Source: Sedimenticola sp. (lineage in GTDB: Bacteria; Pseudomonadota; Gammaproteobacteria; Chromatiales; Chromatiaceae). Taken from it: a DNA stretch of 16,884 bases. Below the pieces are notes generated by a model, which saw only the letters and a list, made by a program, of their open reading frames with translations, was not told the DNA's origin and ran no database searches. The position numbers were made by a program, and so were the translations under genes. The stretch covers positions 1 through 16,884 of the forward strand of contig JAUXBK010000029.1 of NCBI GenBank assembly GCA_030619405.1, given 5' to 3'. Below, piece by piece: positions 6,814 through 13,730 of the stretch. The first letter of the stretch is position 1; the number at the start of each line of letters is the position of its first letter.

Positions 6814-8213
6814 TAATTATATCCTTTCAGATAGTCGATGTATTCCGGCAGGAACAGGGAGACCTGGGGTATGTAAGTGATCACCATCAGGAACAGCAGC
6901 AACAGCATCAGCCAGGGCAGGGCCGCCTTGATCACCCAGCCGATACTGTTGCCGGTGATGCCGGCAGTGACGAACAGGTTGAGACCCACCGGCGGCGTCA
7001 GCATGCCGATCTCCATGTTGACCACCATGATGATACCCAGGTGGATCGGGTCTATCCCCAGTTTGGTGGCGATGGGGAACAGGATCGGGGCCATGATCAG
7101 CAGGATCGCCGACGGCTCCATGAAATTACCCGCCGCCAGCAACAGCAGGTTGACCACGATCAGGAAACCCCAGGCGGGCAGCCCCCAGTGCACGATGGTG
7201 TCCGCTATGACGTGTGGGATGCGCTCGGTGGTAAGGACATGGGCGAACAGCATGGCGTTGGCGATGATGAACAGCAGCATGATACTCACCTTGGCCGCGT
7301 CCAACACCGTCTTTCTCACCTCTTCATCGACGAAGCTGCGAGGCAGTGCCAGGATCGAACTGAGGCCATTGCGCACCACCATGGCGCCGATACTCTCGCC
7401 CTCCCGGCGCCAGGGGACACCTTTCAAGGGGCCCATGTCCCGGTAACCGAACACCGACACCACGAAGGCGTAGACGGCGGAGACCGCTGCCGCCTCGGTG
7501 GGGCTGGCGACACCACCGTAAATGGAACCTAACACGATGACGATCAGCATCAGACCGCCGGAGGCGACGAAACCTGACTTCAACAACGGCCGGATTCCAG
7601 GCCAGGGCTGGGAGGGCAGACCCAGCACCCGGGCGGCGACGTAGATGGCGATCATCAGGATCAGCCCCATCATCAGGCCGGGAATGAAGCCGGCCATGAA
7701 CATGCGGGCGGCGGAGACCTCGGTCGCCGCCGCATAGACCAGCATCACGATGGAGGGGGGGATCAGGATACCGAGGGTGCCCGCATTGGCGATCACACCG
7801 GCAGCGAATTTCTCCGGATACCCGGACCTGACCATTCCGGCAATCACGATGCTGCCGATCGCCACCACGGTGGCCGGTGAAGAGCCGGAGACGGCGGCAA
7901 ACAGCATGCAGGCCATCACCGACGCCATTGCCAGCCCGCCCCGGATGTGCCCCACACAATCGACCGCGAATCGGATCAACCGTTTGGCCACACCACCGGT
8001 AGAGAGGAAGGCGGAGGAGAGGATGAAAAAGGGGATCGCCAGCAGTGTGTAGTGCTCGGATAACGCCTCGAACAATTTCAGTGCCACCGATGCCATGGAG
8101 TCGTTGGAAAAGAACAGGATGGTGATGATACTGGAGAAACCCAGTGCCACCGCGATCGGCATGCCGATGAGCAGGCAGAAGAAGAGCAGGGAGAAGAGGG
8201 CGGCGGTGGTCAT
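6813..8213 (-). CDS. dctM: TRAP transporter large permease subunit, DctM family
   Basis: This is the 12-TM channel subunit of a tripartite ATP-independent periplasmic (Na+-driven) transporter. The start at 8211-8213 gives MTTAALFSLLFFCLLIGMPIA, the typical first helix, and 466 residues. The frame continues open upstream but there it overlaps dctQ. Family marks are PFFILSSAFLSTGGVAKRLI (about 61-80), GSSPATVVAIG (110-120), GILIPPSI (148-155), YGGVASPTEAAAV (232-244), MEPSAILLI (365-373) and LTPPVGLNLF (405-414). It overlaps dctQ by ATGA. It is longer than the usual ~425-430 residues, mainly because of a charged insert at about 262-297, after YRDMGPLK and before the next helix. Confidence 0.95.
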   Translation of the reverse strand: MTTAALFSLLFFCLLIGMPIAVALGFSSIITILFFSNDSMASVALKLFEALSEHYTLLAIPFFILSSAFLSTGGVAKRLIRFAVDCVGHIRGGLAMASVMACMLFAAVSGSSPATVVAIGSIVIAGMVRSGYPEKFAAGVIANAGTLGILIPPSIVMLVYAAATEVSAARMFMAGFIPGLMMGLILMIAIYVAARVLGLPSQPWPGIRPLLKSGFVASGGLMLIVIVLGSIYGGVASPTEAAAVSAVYAFVVSVFGYRDMGPLKGVPWRREGESIGAMVVRNGLSSILALPRSFVDEEVRKTVLDAAKVSIMLLFIIANAMLFAHVLTTERIPHVIADTIVHWGLPAWGFLIVVNLLLLAAGNFMEPSAILLIMAPILFPIATKLGIDPIHLGIIMVVNMEIGMLTPPVGLNLFVTAGITGNSIGWVIKAALPWLMLLLLFLMVITYIPQVSLFLPEYIDYLKGYN

Positions 8214-8758
8214 TGGCGAGCGGCCTTCTGCTTCAACTCTTCCGCCAGCTGCATGCTCTCCTCTGCCTCGTTGGTATGGCGGAAACCCTCGCAGGTGCCT
8301 CGGAAGATACCCCACAACATCTCCAGCAGACGGATGGAGAAGAGGGCCAGGCCGATCAGCAGGATGCTGTAGGCCTGCCAGACGGGGATCGGCAGGTCCT
8401 CCAGTTCGATGCCGATCTTCTTCATCTTGGCCAGGTAGACCCAGGAGCCGTAGAACAAGAGACCGCAGTAGGCCAGACTGAGCACCACCGCCAGGGTGGA
8501 GACGATGCGGCGCAGGCGCGGGGGGAGCCGTCTGACCACCGCATCCACCCCGATGAGGGCACCGACCCGCAGCCCGTAGCTGATGCCGAAGAGCACGAAC
8601 CAGGCGGAGAGCAGCAGCGTCAGCTCCTGGGACCACATGTAACCGGTGCCGAAGCCAAAGCGGAGAACCACCTCGATGAACACCAGCAGTGCCATGGCGA
8701 CCAGCAGCAGTGCAACGATGCTCTCTTCGATCCGGTGCAATAGCCGAATCACGACCAT
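8210..8758 (-). CDS. dctQ: TRAP transporter small permease subunit, DctQ family
   Basis: This is the four-TM small membrane subunit that pairs with DctM in the inner membrane. From the preferred start it has 182 residues. Helices fall near the IEESIVALLLVAMALLVFIEV stretch, after WSQELTLLLSAWFVLFG, around LAVVLSLAYCGLLFYGSW and near YSILLIGLALFSIRLLE. The EVVLRF and WSQEL segments are characteristic of DctQ. The frame also has ATGs at 8785 and 8770. I chose 8758 because GAGGG/GGGAGG lies just upstream and the protein then begins near the first helix. The stop overlaps the dctM start (ATGA), so translation is coupled. The gap to dctP is unusually long for this operon (about 185 bp). Confidence 0.93.
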   Translation of the reverse strand: MVVIRLLHRIEESIVALLLVAMALLVFIEVVLRFGFGTGYMWSQELTLLLSAWFVLFGISYGLRVGALIGVDAVVRRLPPRLRRIVSTLAVVLSLAYCGLLFYGSWVYLAKMKKIGIELEDLPIPVWQAYSILLIGLALFSIRLLEMLWGIFRGTCEGFRHTNEAEESMQLAEELKQKAARQ

Positions 8759-8760
8759 TC

Positions 8761-8768
8761 CCTCCCTC
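8761..8768 (-). promoter_or_regulatory. Ribosome binding site favouring the dctQ start at 8758
   Basis: GAGGGAGG on the minus strand, 2-5 nt before the ATG at 8756-8758. The two upstream ATGs (8785, 8770) lack a comparable purine run. Confidence 0.5.
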
Positions 8769-8943
8769 ATGGCATCATTACCCATATCTCAGTACGAAAA
8801 ACATTCTCACACGGAGTCACGGAGAAGAAGAGATGAATGAGATTCTTTCGTGCCGAGTTAGGGTACCGGCATGCCTCATGGCCTGTCGCGCAACGCAACC
8901 CGACCTGCGCCTGAAAGCCTTCCGTGGCCATTGACCAAAGCGG

Positions 8944-9930
8944 TTATTTATTGGATCTGCGGGCGGCCTCGATCAACTCCTTGCCAATTTCGCCCTCGAA
9001 CTTCTTCCATACCGGTTTCATCACCTTCTTCCACATGCCAAGCTGCTTCGGGGTAAACTCGATCACCTCGGAACGGCCGGAATCGATGATCTTCTGGCGG
9101 TCGGCGATGGATTTCTCTGCCGCCACCTGGTTACCGAAGACGATCGCCTCATCCAGGGCCTTCTGCACCTCGACTCGCACATCTTGCGGCAGATCCATCC
9201 AGAACTCGGTAGAGGTCACCACCATGTAGTCCAGCAGACCGTGGTTGGATTCAGTGATATAGGGCTGCACCTCAAAGAATTTCTTGGAATAGATGTTGGA
9301 CCAGGTATTCTCCTGACCGTCGATCGCCCTGGTCTGCAGCAGGGTGAAGGCCTCGGAGAAGGGTTTTTTCAGCGGCACTGCATGCACCGCTTTGAACTGG
9401 GCCGCCAGCACATCAGAAGACTGGATACGGAACTTCAGGTTGCGTGCATCCCCCGGTACCCGCAGCGGTTCAGAGGCAGAAAGCTGCTTCATTCCATTGT
9501 GCAGATAACCGAGACCCATCAGCCCCTTCTTATTCATGGAACTCAGCAATTTCACGCCTGCAGGGCTCTTCTGGAAACGCTCAGCCGCTGCCATGTCACT
9601 GAACAGGAACGGGAGATCGAACAGCTGCAGCTTTTTGGTGTAACGCTTGAACTTGGAGAGCGAAGGAGCTGACATCTGCACATCACCCAGCAGAATCGCC
9701 TCCAGTACCCTGTTGTCACCAAACAGCTGGGAATTGGGATAGACCTCCACCTCCACCTTGCCCTGCAGACGCTCTGCCACCAGATCCTTGAACTTGCTGG
9801 CCATCTGGCCCTTGGGGGTATTCTCCGCCACCACATGGGAAAATTTGATGACGATAGGTTTAGCGGTAACCGGGCCGACCGCAACCATGGCAGCCAGAGC
9901 AGCCCCGGCGGTCAGGTAACGTAACATCAT
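8944..9930 (-). CDS. dctP: TRAP transporter periplasmic solute-binding protein, DctP family (C4-dicarboxylate type)
   Basis: This is the periplasmic receptor that delivers a carboxylate to DctQM. It has 328 residues. A signal peptide is clear: MMLRYLTAGAALAAMV, then cleavage probably after VTA (about residue 23). The mature protein starts with a beta-strand (IVIKFSHVVAENTPKG). The conserved ligand-binding arginine is R168 in LKFRIQ. The QENTWSNIYSKKFFEVQPYI stretch (about 206-225) matches C4-dicarboxylate-type DctP proteins. The exact substrate (succinate, fumarate, malate or another acid) cannot be read from sequence alone. The frame extends to a TTG at 9951, but the ATG at 9928-9930 has GGAG at a 7-nt spacing. 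It lies 49 bp after the universal stress protein gene. Confidence 0.95.
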   Translation of the reverse strand: MMLRYLTAGAALAAMVAVGPVTAKPIVIKFSHVVAENTPKGQMASKFKDLVAERLQGKVEVEVYPNSQLFGDNRVLEAILLGDVQMSAPSLSKFKRYTKKLQLFDLPFLFSDMAAAERFQKSPAGVKLLSSMNKKGLMGLGYLHNGMKQLSASEPLRVPGDARNLKFRIQSSDVLAAQFKAVHAVPLKKPFSEAFTLLQTRAIDGQENTWSNIYSKKFFEVQPYITESNHGLLDYMVVTSTEFWMDLPQDVRVEVQKALDEAIVFGNQVAAEKSIADRQKIIDSGRSEVIEFTPKQLGMWKKVMKPVWKKFEGEIGKELIEAARRSNK

Positions 9931-9937
9931 GATATCA

Positions 9938-9941
9938 CTCC
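9938..9941 (-). promoter_or_regulatory. Ribosome binding site deciding the dctP start
   Basis: GGAG on the minus strand, 7 nt upstream of the ATG at 9928-9930. A second ATG follows directly at 9925-9927. Confidence 0.65.
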
Positions 9942-9979
9942 AATCTTTCAATGCTGTTTATAGGAAGAATCTCGGGTTC

Positions 9980-10498
9980 CTAGGACAGTGGCACCACCAG
10001 CACTGGCTGATCGCAGCGGCGCAGAACCCGGCGGGCAGTCGTTCCCATTACGGTCTCCTCCAATAGCCCACGGCCATGCTTGCCGACTACAACAAGATCG
10101 TAGTTACCGTCCCGCGCCTCCTCGACGATCTCCTTGACCGGATCGCCCATGGTTATCTTGACAGCGTAGACGACATAGGGCTTATCTTCGTAGTCAGCCA
10201 AGGTGGATTGACAGAATTCATCCACCCTCTCCTTTATGACCGCATCGTCTCTTTTGCGGCTGACAAGGATATCCCGTGCCTCTTTCAGATCCCTGTTTTT
10301 TATTTTTTTCCACAGATTTTCATCGATGTAACCGACGAGATAGTTCTCGAATTCCGGGGGTTCGACCACATGAAACACCGTGAGATCGGCAGCGTAGCGG
10401 TGGGCGATACTCGCGGCTTGAGGGAATGCGGCCCGACCGGCCTCGGAAAGATCCGTCGCATAGAGTATTTTTCGGTATTCGATTCTTGGGATCTGCAT
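9980..10498 (-). CDS. Universal stress protein, UspA family, ATP-binding type
   Basis: This is a cytoplasmic single-domain USP of 172 residues from the chosen start. It has the family opening strand YRKILYATDLSEAGRAAF and the central TVFHVVEPPEF. The nucleotide motif G-x2-G-x9-G-(S/T) is complete: G139, G142, G152, T153, within GKHGRGLLEETVMGTTARRV. It ends in the usual CDQPVLVVPLS. The ATP-binding form is the one found with TRAP transporters; TeaD of Halomonas regulates the ectoine TRAP system TeaABC. Here the gene sits just upstream of dctPQM with a 49-bp gap, so a role in tuning that transporter is likely but inferred. The frame is open to 10549. The internal ATG at 10496-10498 fits the family N-terminus better. 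Confidence 0.92.
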   Translation of the reverse strand: MQIPRIEYRKILYATDLSEAGRAAFPQAASIAHRYAADLTVFHVVEPPEFENYLVGYIDENLWKKIKNRDLKEARDILVSRKRDDAVIKERVDEFCQSTLADYEDKPYVVYAVKITMGDPVKEIVEEARDGNYDLVVVGKHGRGLLEETVMGTTARRVLRRCDQPVLVVPLS

Positions 10499-10534
10499 CG
10501 CTTGGCCTGTACTCTCTTCTGATATCACCCGTTG

Positions 10535-10540
10535 ATTATA
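10535..10540 (-). promoter_or_regulatory. Possible -10 box (TATAAT) for usp-dctPQM
   Basis: A perfect TATAAT on the minus strand, 36 bp upstream of the USP start. The sequence at -35 distance is a poor match to TTGACA. It would give the USP-dctPQM block its own promoter, separate from the TAXI operon upstream. Confidence 0.35.
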
Positions 10541-10553
10541 ACCGTTCACGGGG

Positions 10554-10753
10554 GTTCATAAAGACGTTTAGCCGCGGATTAACGCGGATTACACACGGAT
10601 GTTGTTATGGCTTTGATACACGAAGGATATCGGGCTGGAGATCGGGCAACCAATCAGATTCGGCGCTCAAAAAGTAGCGTTCAAGAGGTTTATGTTATCA
10701 AGTCAATCCGTGTTTGATCCGCGTTAATCCGCGGCCATTTTTTGTTTGTGAAC
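10554..10753. repeat. 200-bp palindromic element between the TAXI permease and USP genes
   Basis: A 29-bp imperfect inverted repeat (10572-10600 with 10706-10734, 26 matches) of the type CCGCGGATTAACGCGGAT is extended outward by GTTCA/TGAAC at 10554 and 10753. The ~105-bp centre shows no reading frame that I would accept. Repeats with a CCGCGGATTAACGCGGAT-like core are scattered between genes in many bacteria. The element separates two TRAP gene sets and could form a strong hairpin in read-through transcript. No target duplication was found. Confidence 0.75.
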
Positions 10754-10769
10754 GCCTGCCTTTAATTCA

Positions 10770-12491
10770 TCAGTTGCCAGCCGGCTTCCGTAAACGCTTG
10801 ATCCAGATTCCACTGAGGAACCAGGAGTAGGCCCAGGTACCGAATATGATCAGGATAAAGGCCTTGACGATATCCATGGTTGAACCATCCAGGGAGAAGG
10901 CCGGAACGAAACCAAAGAGAAACGGGCCAAGGTAGAGAAACTTGGCAAATTTAAACGCGGAAAAAGCCGTGCGCCACATGTTCGCCTTGGCGATGGTGGC
11001 ACCCGCGAAGGCGGCAATGCAGACCGGCGGCGTGATATTGGAGTCCTGGGAGAGCCAGTAGACGATCATATGGGCGGCGATCAAATTGACGCCCAGATGG
11101 GTCAGCGCCGGCACCGCCACCACGGCGGTTATCAGATAGGCCGCCGTCACCGGCACCCCCATACCCAGGACCAGCGATGCCAGGGCAATGAGCAGGATGG
11201 TCAGGACCAGTGAGCCGTCAGCCAGTTCGATAACGATATCCGCAAAGGTGAGCACCAGGCCACTGAAGGTGAGCACGCCGATGATGATGCCGATGACACC
11301 CACCGTAGCGCCGATCTTCAGGCTGGAGGCTGCACCATCCCGGGCTGCCTCGAGGAATTCCATGGGACCGATGCGAGTCTCCACGCGGAACCAGCTGATC
11401 ACGATGCAGGAGACAATGCCGAGTATTGCGGAGTATCCCGGTGAGAACCCGTAGAGCATGAAGATGGTGATGACCACCAGCGGGGTGATATAGAACCACT
11501 CCTTCTTAAGAATCTCCATGGCACTGAAGGGGGTACGCTCCCCGACAAGATTGTCCTTTTTCGCCTCGTAATGGACCATCACGAAGACACTGAAGAAATA
11601 CATCAGGGCCGGAAATATGGCGACCAGCATGATCTGTGAATAAGGCATACCGGTCAGTTCCGCCATAATGAATCCACCGGCACCCATGATCGGCGGCATG
11701 AACATGCCACCGATGGAGGCAGCCGGCTCGATAGCACCGGCAATATGCGGCTTGAAGCCCGCTTTTTTCATCATGGGGATGGTGAAGGCGCCGGTAGAGA
11801 CTACGTTGGCGATGGCACTTCCCGAGATGGAGCCAAAGAGGCCGGAGGCAATCACCGCGACCTTGCCGGGGCCACCGATCTTGTGGCCCACCGCCGCCAG
11901 CGGAAAATCGACAAAAAATTTCTGGGCGCCACAGGCCTTGAGGAAGGCGCCAAAAAAGACAAACAGCAGAATATAGGTGGCCAGCACATTGGCCATGATG
12001 CCGAACACGCCATCACTCTTATAGAAAATCGAGGTGCAGAGTTCAGGAAAACTCTCACCCGCATGGGAGACCAGATCCGGCATAGCGTCGCCGTAGACCC
12101 CATACAGCAGCATCACCACACCAATGACGACGAATACACTGCCAACGACCCGGCGGGCCAACTCTATACCGATCAGAACTCCGACCATGGCAATCGCCAT
12201 GTCGACATCGGTCTCCGCCCCGGTCCGGTAGTTGATCGCCTCAAAATTGAACATCCAGTAACCGATGGTGACAATCGACAGCAGGATGAGAATGTAGTCG
12301 ACCACCCGCATGAAGGGTGTCTTCGAACGGTAGAGCAAAAACACCAGTACATAGGTGGCGATCACGTAGATACCACGGTGAAACTGGGTGGCAACCGGTG
12401 CGATAACCGCCGAATAGGAGTAAAAAAGCAGCAGGGCTACGGCACTGATATCGAAAAAGACCTTCTCAATCTTATGCAGTTTTTCATACAT
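10770..12491 (-). CDS. TRAP transporter fused permease, TAXI type (DctQ-DctM fusion)
   Basis: This is an inner-membrane permease in which the small and large TRAP subunits form one chain. From the chosen start it has 573 residues with many hydrophobic helices. The first ~130 residues are the DctQ-like part. The DctM-like part carries GLFGSISGSAIANVVSTGAFTIPMMKKAG (about 218-245), IEPAASIGGMFMPPIMG (254-270), LGMGVPVTAAYLI (442-454) and DSNITPPVCIAAFAGA (483-498). These motifs match TAXI-linked 4TM/12TM fusions. It pairs with the TAXI receptor gene immediately upstream. The ATG at 12489-12491 has AGGA 7 nt before it; the frame is open further, to 12563. I see no DctP-type receptor belonging to it. 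The substrate is unknown; some TAXI systems take up glutamate or 2-oxoglutarate. Confidence 0.93.
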   Translation of the reverse strand: MYEKLHKIEKVFFDISAVALLLFYSYSAVIAPVATQFHRGIYVIATYVLVFLLYRSKTPFMRVVDYILILLSIVTIGYWMFNFEAINYRTGAETDVDMAIAMVGVLIGIELARRVVGSVFVVIGVVMLLYGVYGDAMPDLVSHAGESFPELCTSIFYKSDGVFGIMANVLATYILLFVFFGAFLKACGAQKFFVDFPLAAVGHKIGGPGKVAVIASGLFGSISGSAIANVVSTGAFTIPMMKKAGFKPHIAGAIEPAASIGGMFMPPIMGAGGFIMAELTGMPYSQIMLVAIFPALMYFFSVFVMVHYEAKKDNLVGERTPFSAMEILKKEWFYITPLVVITIFMLYGFSPGYSAILGIVSCIVISWFRVETRIGPMEFLEAARDGAASSLKIGATVGVIGIIIGVLTFSGLVLTFADIVIELADGSLVLTILLIALASLVLGMGVPVTAAYLITAVVAVPALTHLGVNLIAAHMIVYWLSQDSNITPPVCIAAFAGATIAKANMWRTAFSAFKFAKFLYLGPFLFGFVPAFSLDGSTMDIVKAFILIIFGTWAYSWFLSGIWIKRLRKPAGN

Positions 12492-12551
12492 ACCGAATTC
12501 CTGGCAGCTGCCGATACGCGGGCTTGACCGGACATGAAATCTCCCAAAGAA

Positions 12552-12579
12552 GGTGCCGCACAATCATTTTTGCGACACC
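12552..12579 (-). terminator. Intercistronic hairpin between TAXI receptor and permease
   Basis: On the minus strand GGTGTCGCA pairs with TGCGGCACC (9 bp, one G-U) around a 10-nt loop, followed by TTCTTT. It lies 44 bases after the receptor stop and 60 bases before the permease start. Such a structure can act as a partial terminator or 3' stabiliser, giving more receptor than permease, as many binding-protein operons need. Confidence 0.4.
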
Positions 12580-12622
12580 CTCCCAGGGAGAGGAGGTCTG
12601 TTATTGTTCTTCCAGCCCGGGG

Positions 12623-13594
12623 TTATTTCAGAATACCCTTCTCCTTCCAGAATTTGGTCGCACCTGGATGCAGAGGGGTGACGATACCTTCGACACCGGC
12701 TGCAATGCTCATCGCCTTGAAGGTCTTTTTCTGGTTCCTCATGTGGGCCAGGCCTTCGTCGGTATAGATGACAGAGAGCAGCTTGTAGACAACCTCATCC
12801 GGCACATTCTTGTTGGCCACCCAGAGGGCCGAGTCCTGAAACGAGGGCACCGTTTGGTCGACGCCCTTATAGGTACCGGCAGGTATGCTCAGCTTGGAGA
12901 AATAGGGATACTTGTCGTAAAACCCGGTAGCCCTGGCATCGGCATCCACATCGATCAGATCGATGTCATTGGTCTGAGCCGCCATGATGACCGCGCCAGA
13001 GGGATAGGCGGTGAACAGCCAGAAGGCATCGAGCTGATTGTTACCAAAGGCCGCCGCCGCATCGTTGTAACCCATGGCATTGCGCTCGATCTTGTCCCAC
13101 ACACCCATATGGGTGAAGAACATCTCGCAGTTGGCAAAGGCACCGGAACCGGCATTGCCAACGCCCACTTTCTTCCCGACCAGATCCTTGACCGATTTTA
13201 TACCGGAGCCCTTGCGGGTGACCAGCTGTGCCGGCGCCCCATAAAGAAAACTGACGGCCATCACATCTTCATATTTCCTGGGATCGTTCTTCATCTGACC
13301 GTTCCGGCCAAGGTAGACATGGCCCGAATAGACCACACCAAAGTCTGAACGACCGGAATTCACCTTACGCAGGTTTTCCACGGACCCGGCAGATGACTGA
13401 GCCTTTACGGTGAATTCCTCGATCGCCTTGACCGGTTTATAGGTCTGAATGGCATTCGCAACCACCTGAAAGGTTCCACCCGCCGGACCACCGCCAAACA
13501 CGATCCGCTTCTTCGCGTGGGCCGGTTCTGCCACAACGAAATTCATCGCCAATAGCAGGCAGAAAGATGCCATATAAAACACTGTTCTTCTCAT
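12623..13594 (-). CDS. TAXI family TRAP transporter periplasmic solute-binding protein
   Basis: This is the periplasmic receptor of the TAXI TRAP system, 323 residues. The signal peptide runs MRRTVFYMASFCLLLAMNF with likely cleavage after AHA (residue 27). The TAXI opening GGGPAGGTFQVVANAI (34-49) and QSSAGSVENLRKVNSGRSDF (66-85) are typical of the family. So is the mid-protein VGVGNAGSGAFANCEMFF, which lines the ligand cleft. The family binds glutamate, 2-oxoglutarate and other acids in the few studied cases, and no ligand can be assigned here. GAGGAG lies 7 nt before the ATG, a strong ribosome site. The permease gene follows after 131 bp. Confidence 0.95.
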   Translation of the reverse strand: MRRTVFYMASFCLLLAMNFVVAEPAHAKKRIVFGGGPAGGTFQVVANAIQTYKPVKAIEEFTVKAQSSAGSVENLRKVNSGRSDFGVVYSGHVYLGRNGQMKNDPRKYEDVMAVSFLYGAPAQLVTRKGSGIKSVKDLVGKKVGVGNAGSGAFANCEMFFTHMGVWDKIERNAMGYNDAAAAFGNNQLDAFWLFTAYPSGAVIMAAQTNDIDLIDVDADARATGFYDKYPYFSKLSIPAGTYKGVDQTVPSFQDSALWVANKNVPDEVVYKLLSVIYTDEGLAHMRNQKKTFKAMSIAAGVEGIVTPLHPGATKFWKEKGILK

Positions 13595-13601
13595 GTTTTC
13601 T

Positions 13602-13607
13602 CTCCTC
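13602..13607 (-). promoter_or_regulatory. Strong ribosome binding site of the TAXI receptor gene
   Basis: GAGGAG on the minus strand, 7 nt upstream of the ATG at 13592-13594. Confidence 0.7.
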
Positions 13608-13643
13608 TATAGGATTGGGACTTTGCTGTGCAAGCAGGAAATC

Positions 13644-13672
13644 AAGCTACGCCTGGCATCGGCTGTTGTCAA
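13644..13672 (-). promoter_or_regulatory. Possible sigma-70 promoter for the TAXI operon
   Basis: On the minus strand TTGACA (13667-13672) is followed after exactly 17 bp by TAGCTT (13644-13649). The -35 box is perfect and the -10 box matches 3 of 6. The start of transcription would fall ~40 nt before the receptor ATG. It suggests that the TAXI genes are not simply co-transcribed with the sensor gene 136 bp upstream. Confidence 0.4.
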
Positions 13673-13730
13673 TTTACCCGCTGTCGCAAAAAGACAAGTC
13701 AGGGTGTGGAAGTTATTCCGTGCACGTTCC

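Noticed and set aside
6735..7532. 265-residue plus-strand ORF opposite dctM
   Set aside because: Antisense shadow, very rich in Gln, Asp and His; no family features.
8214..8636. N-terminal extension of the dctM frame
   Set aside because: The extra ~140 residues overlap dctQ in another frame and read as low-complexity antisense-like sequence. The ATGA overlap start at 8213 is standard for dctQM.
8786..8943. Small gene or RNA between dctP and dctQ
   Set aside because: No credible frame and no stable compact fold was found by eye. There is only a CTCCGTGACTCCGTG-like stretch, which may be a repeat remnant, and a distant ATGGCC/GGCCAT pair.
10572..10734. CRISPR-like array in the TAXI-USP gap
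   Set aside because: There are only two related segments, in inverted not direct orientation, and no regular spacing.
12492..12563. Upstream extension of the TAXI permease
   Set aside because: The added 24 residues are not hydrophobic or family-like and cover the intercistronic hairpin. The internal ATG has a good ribosome site.
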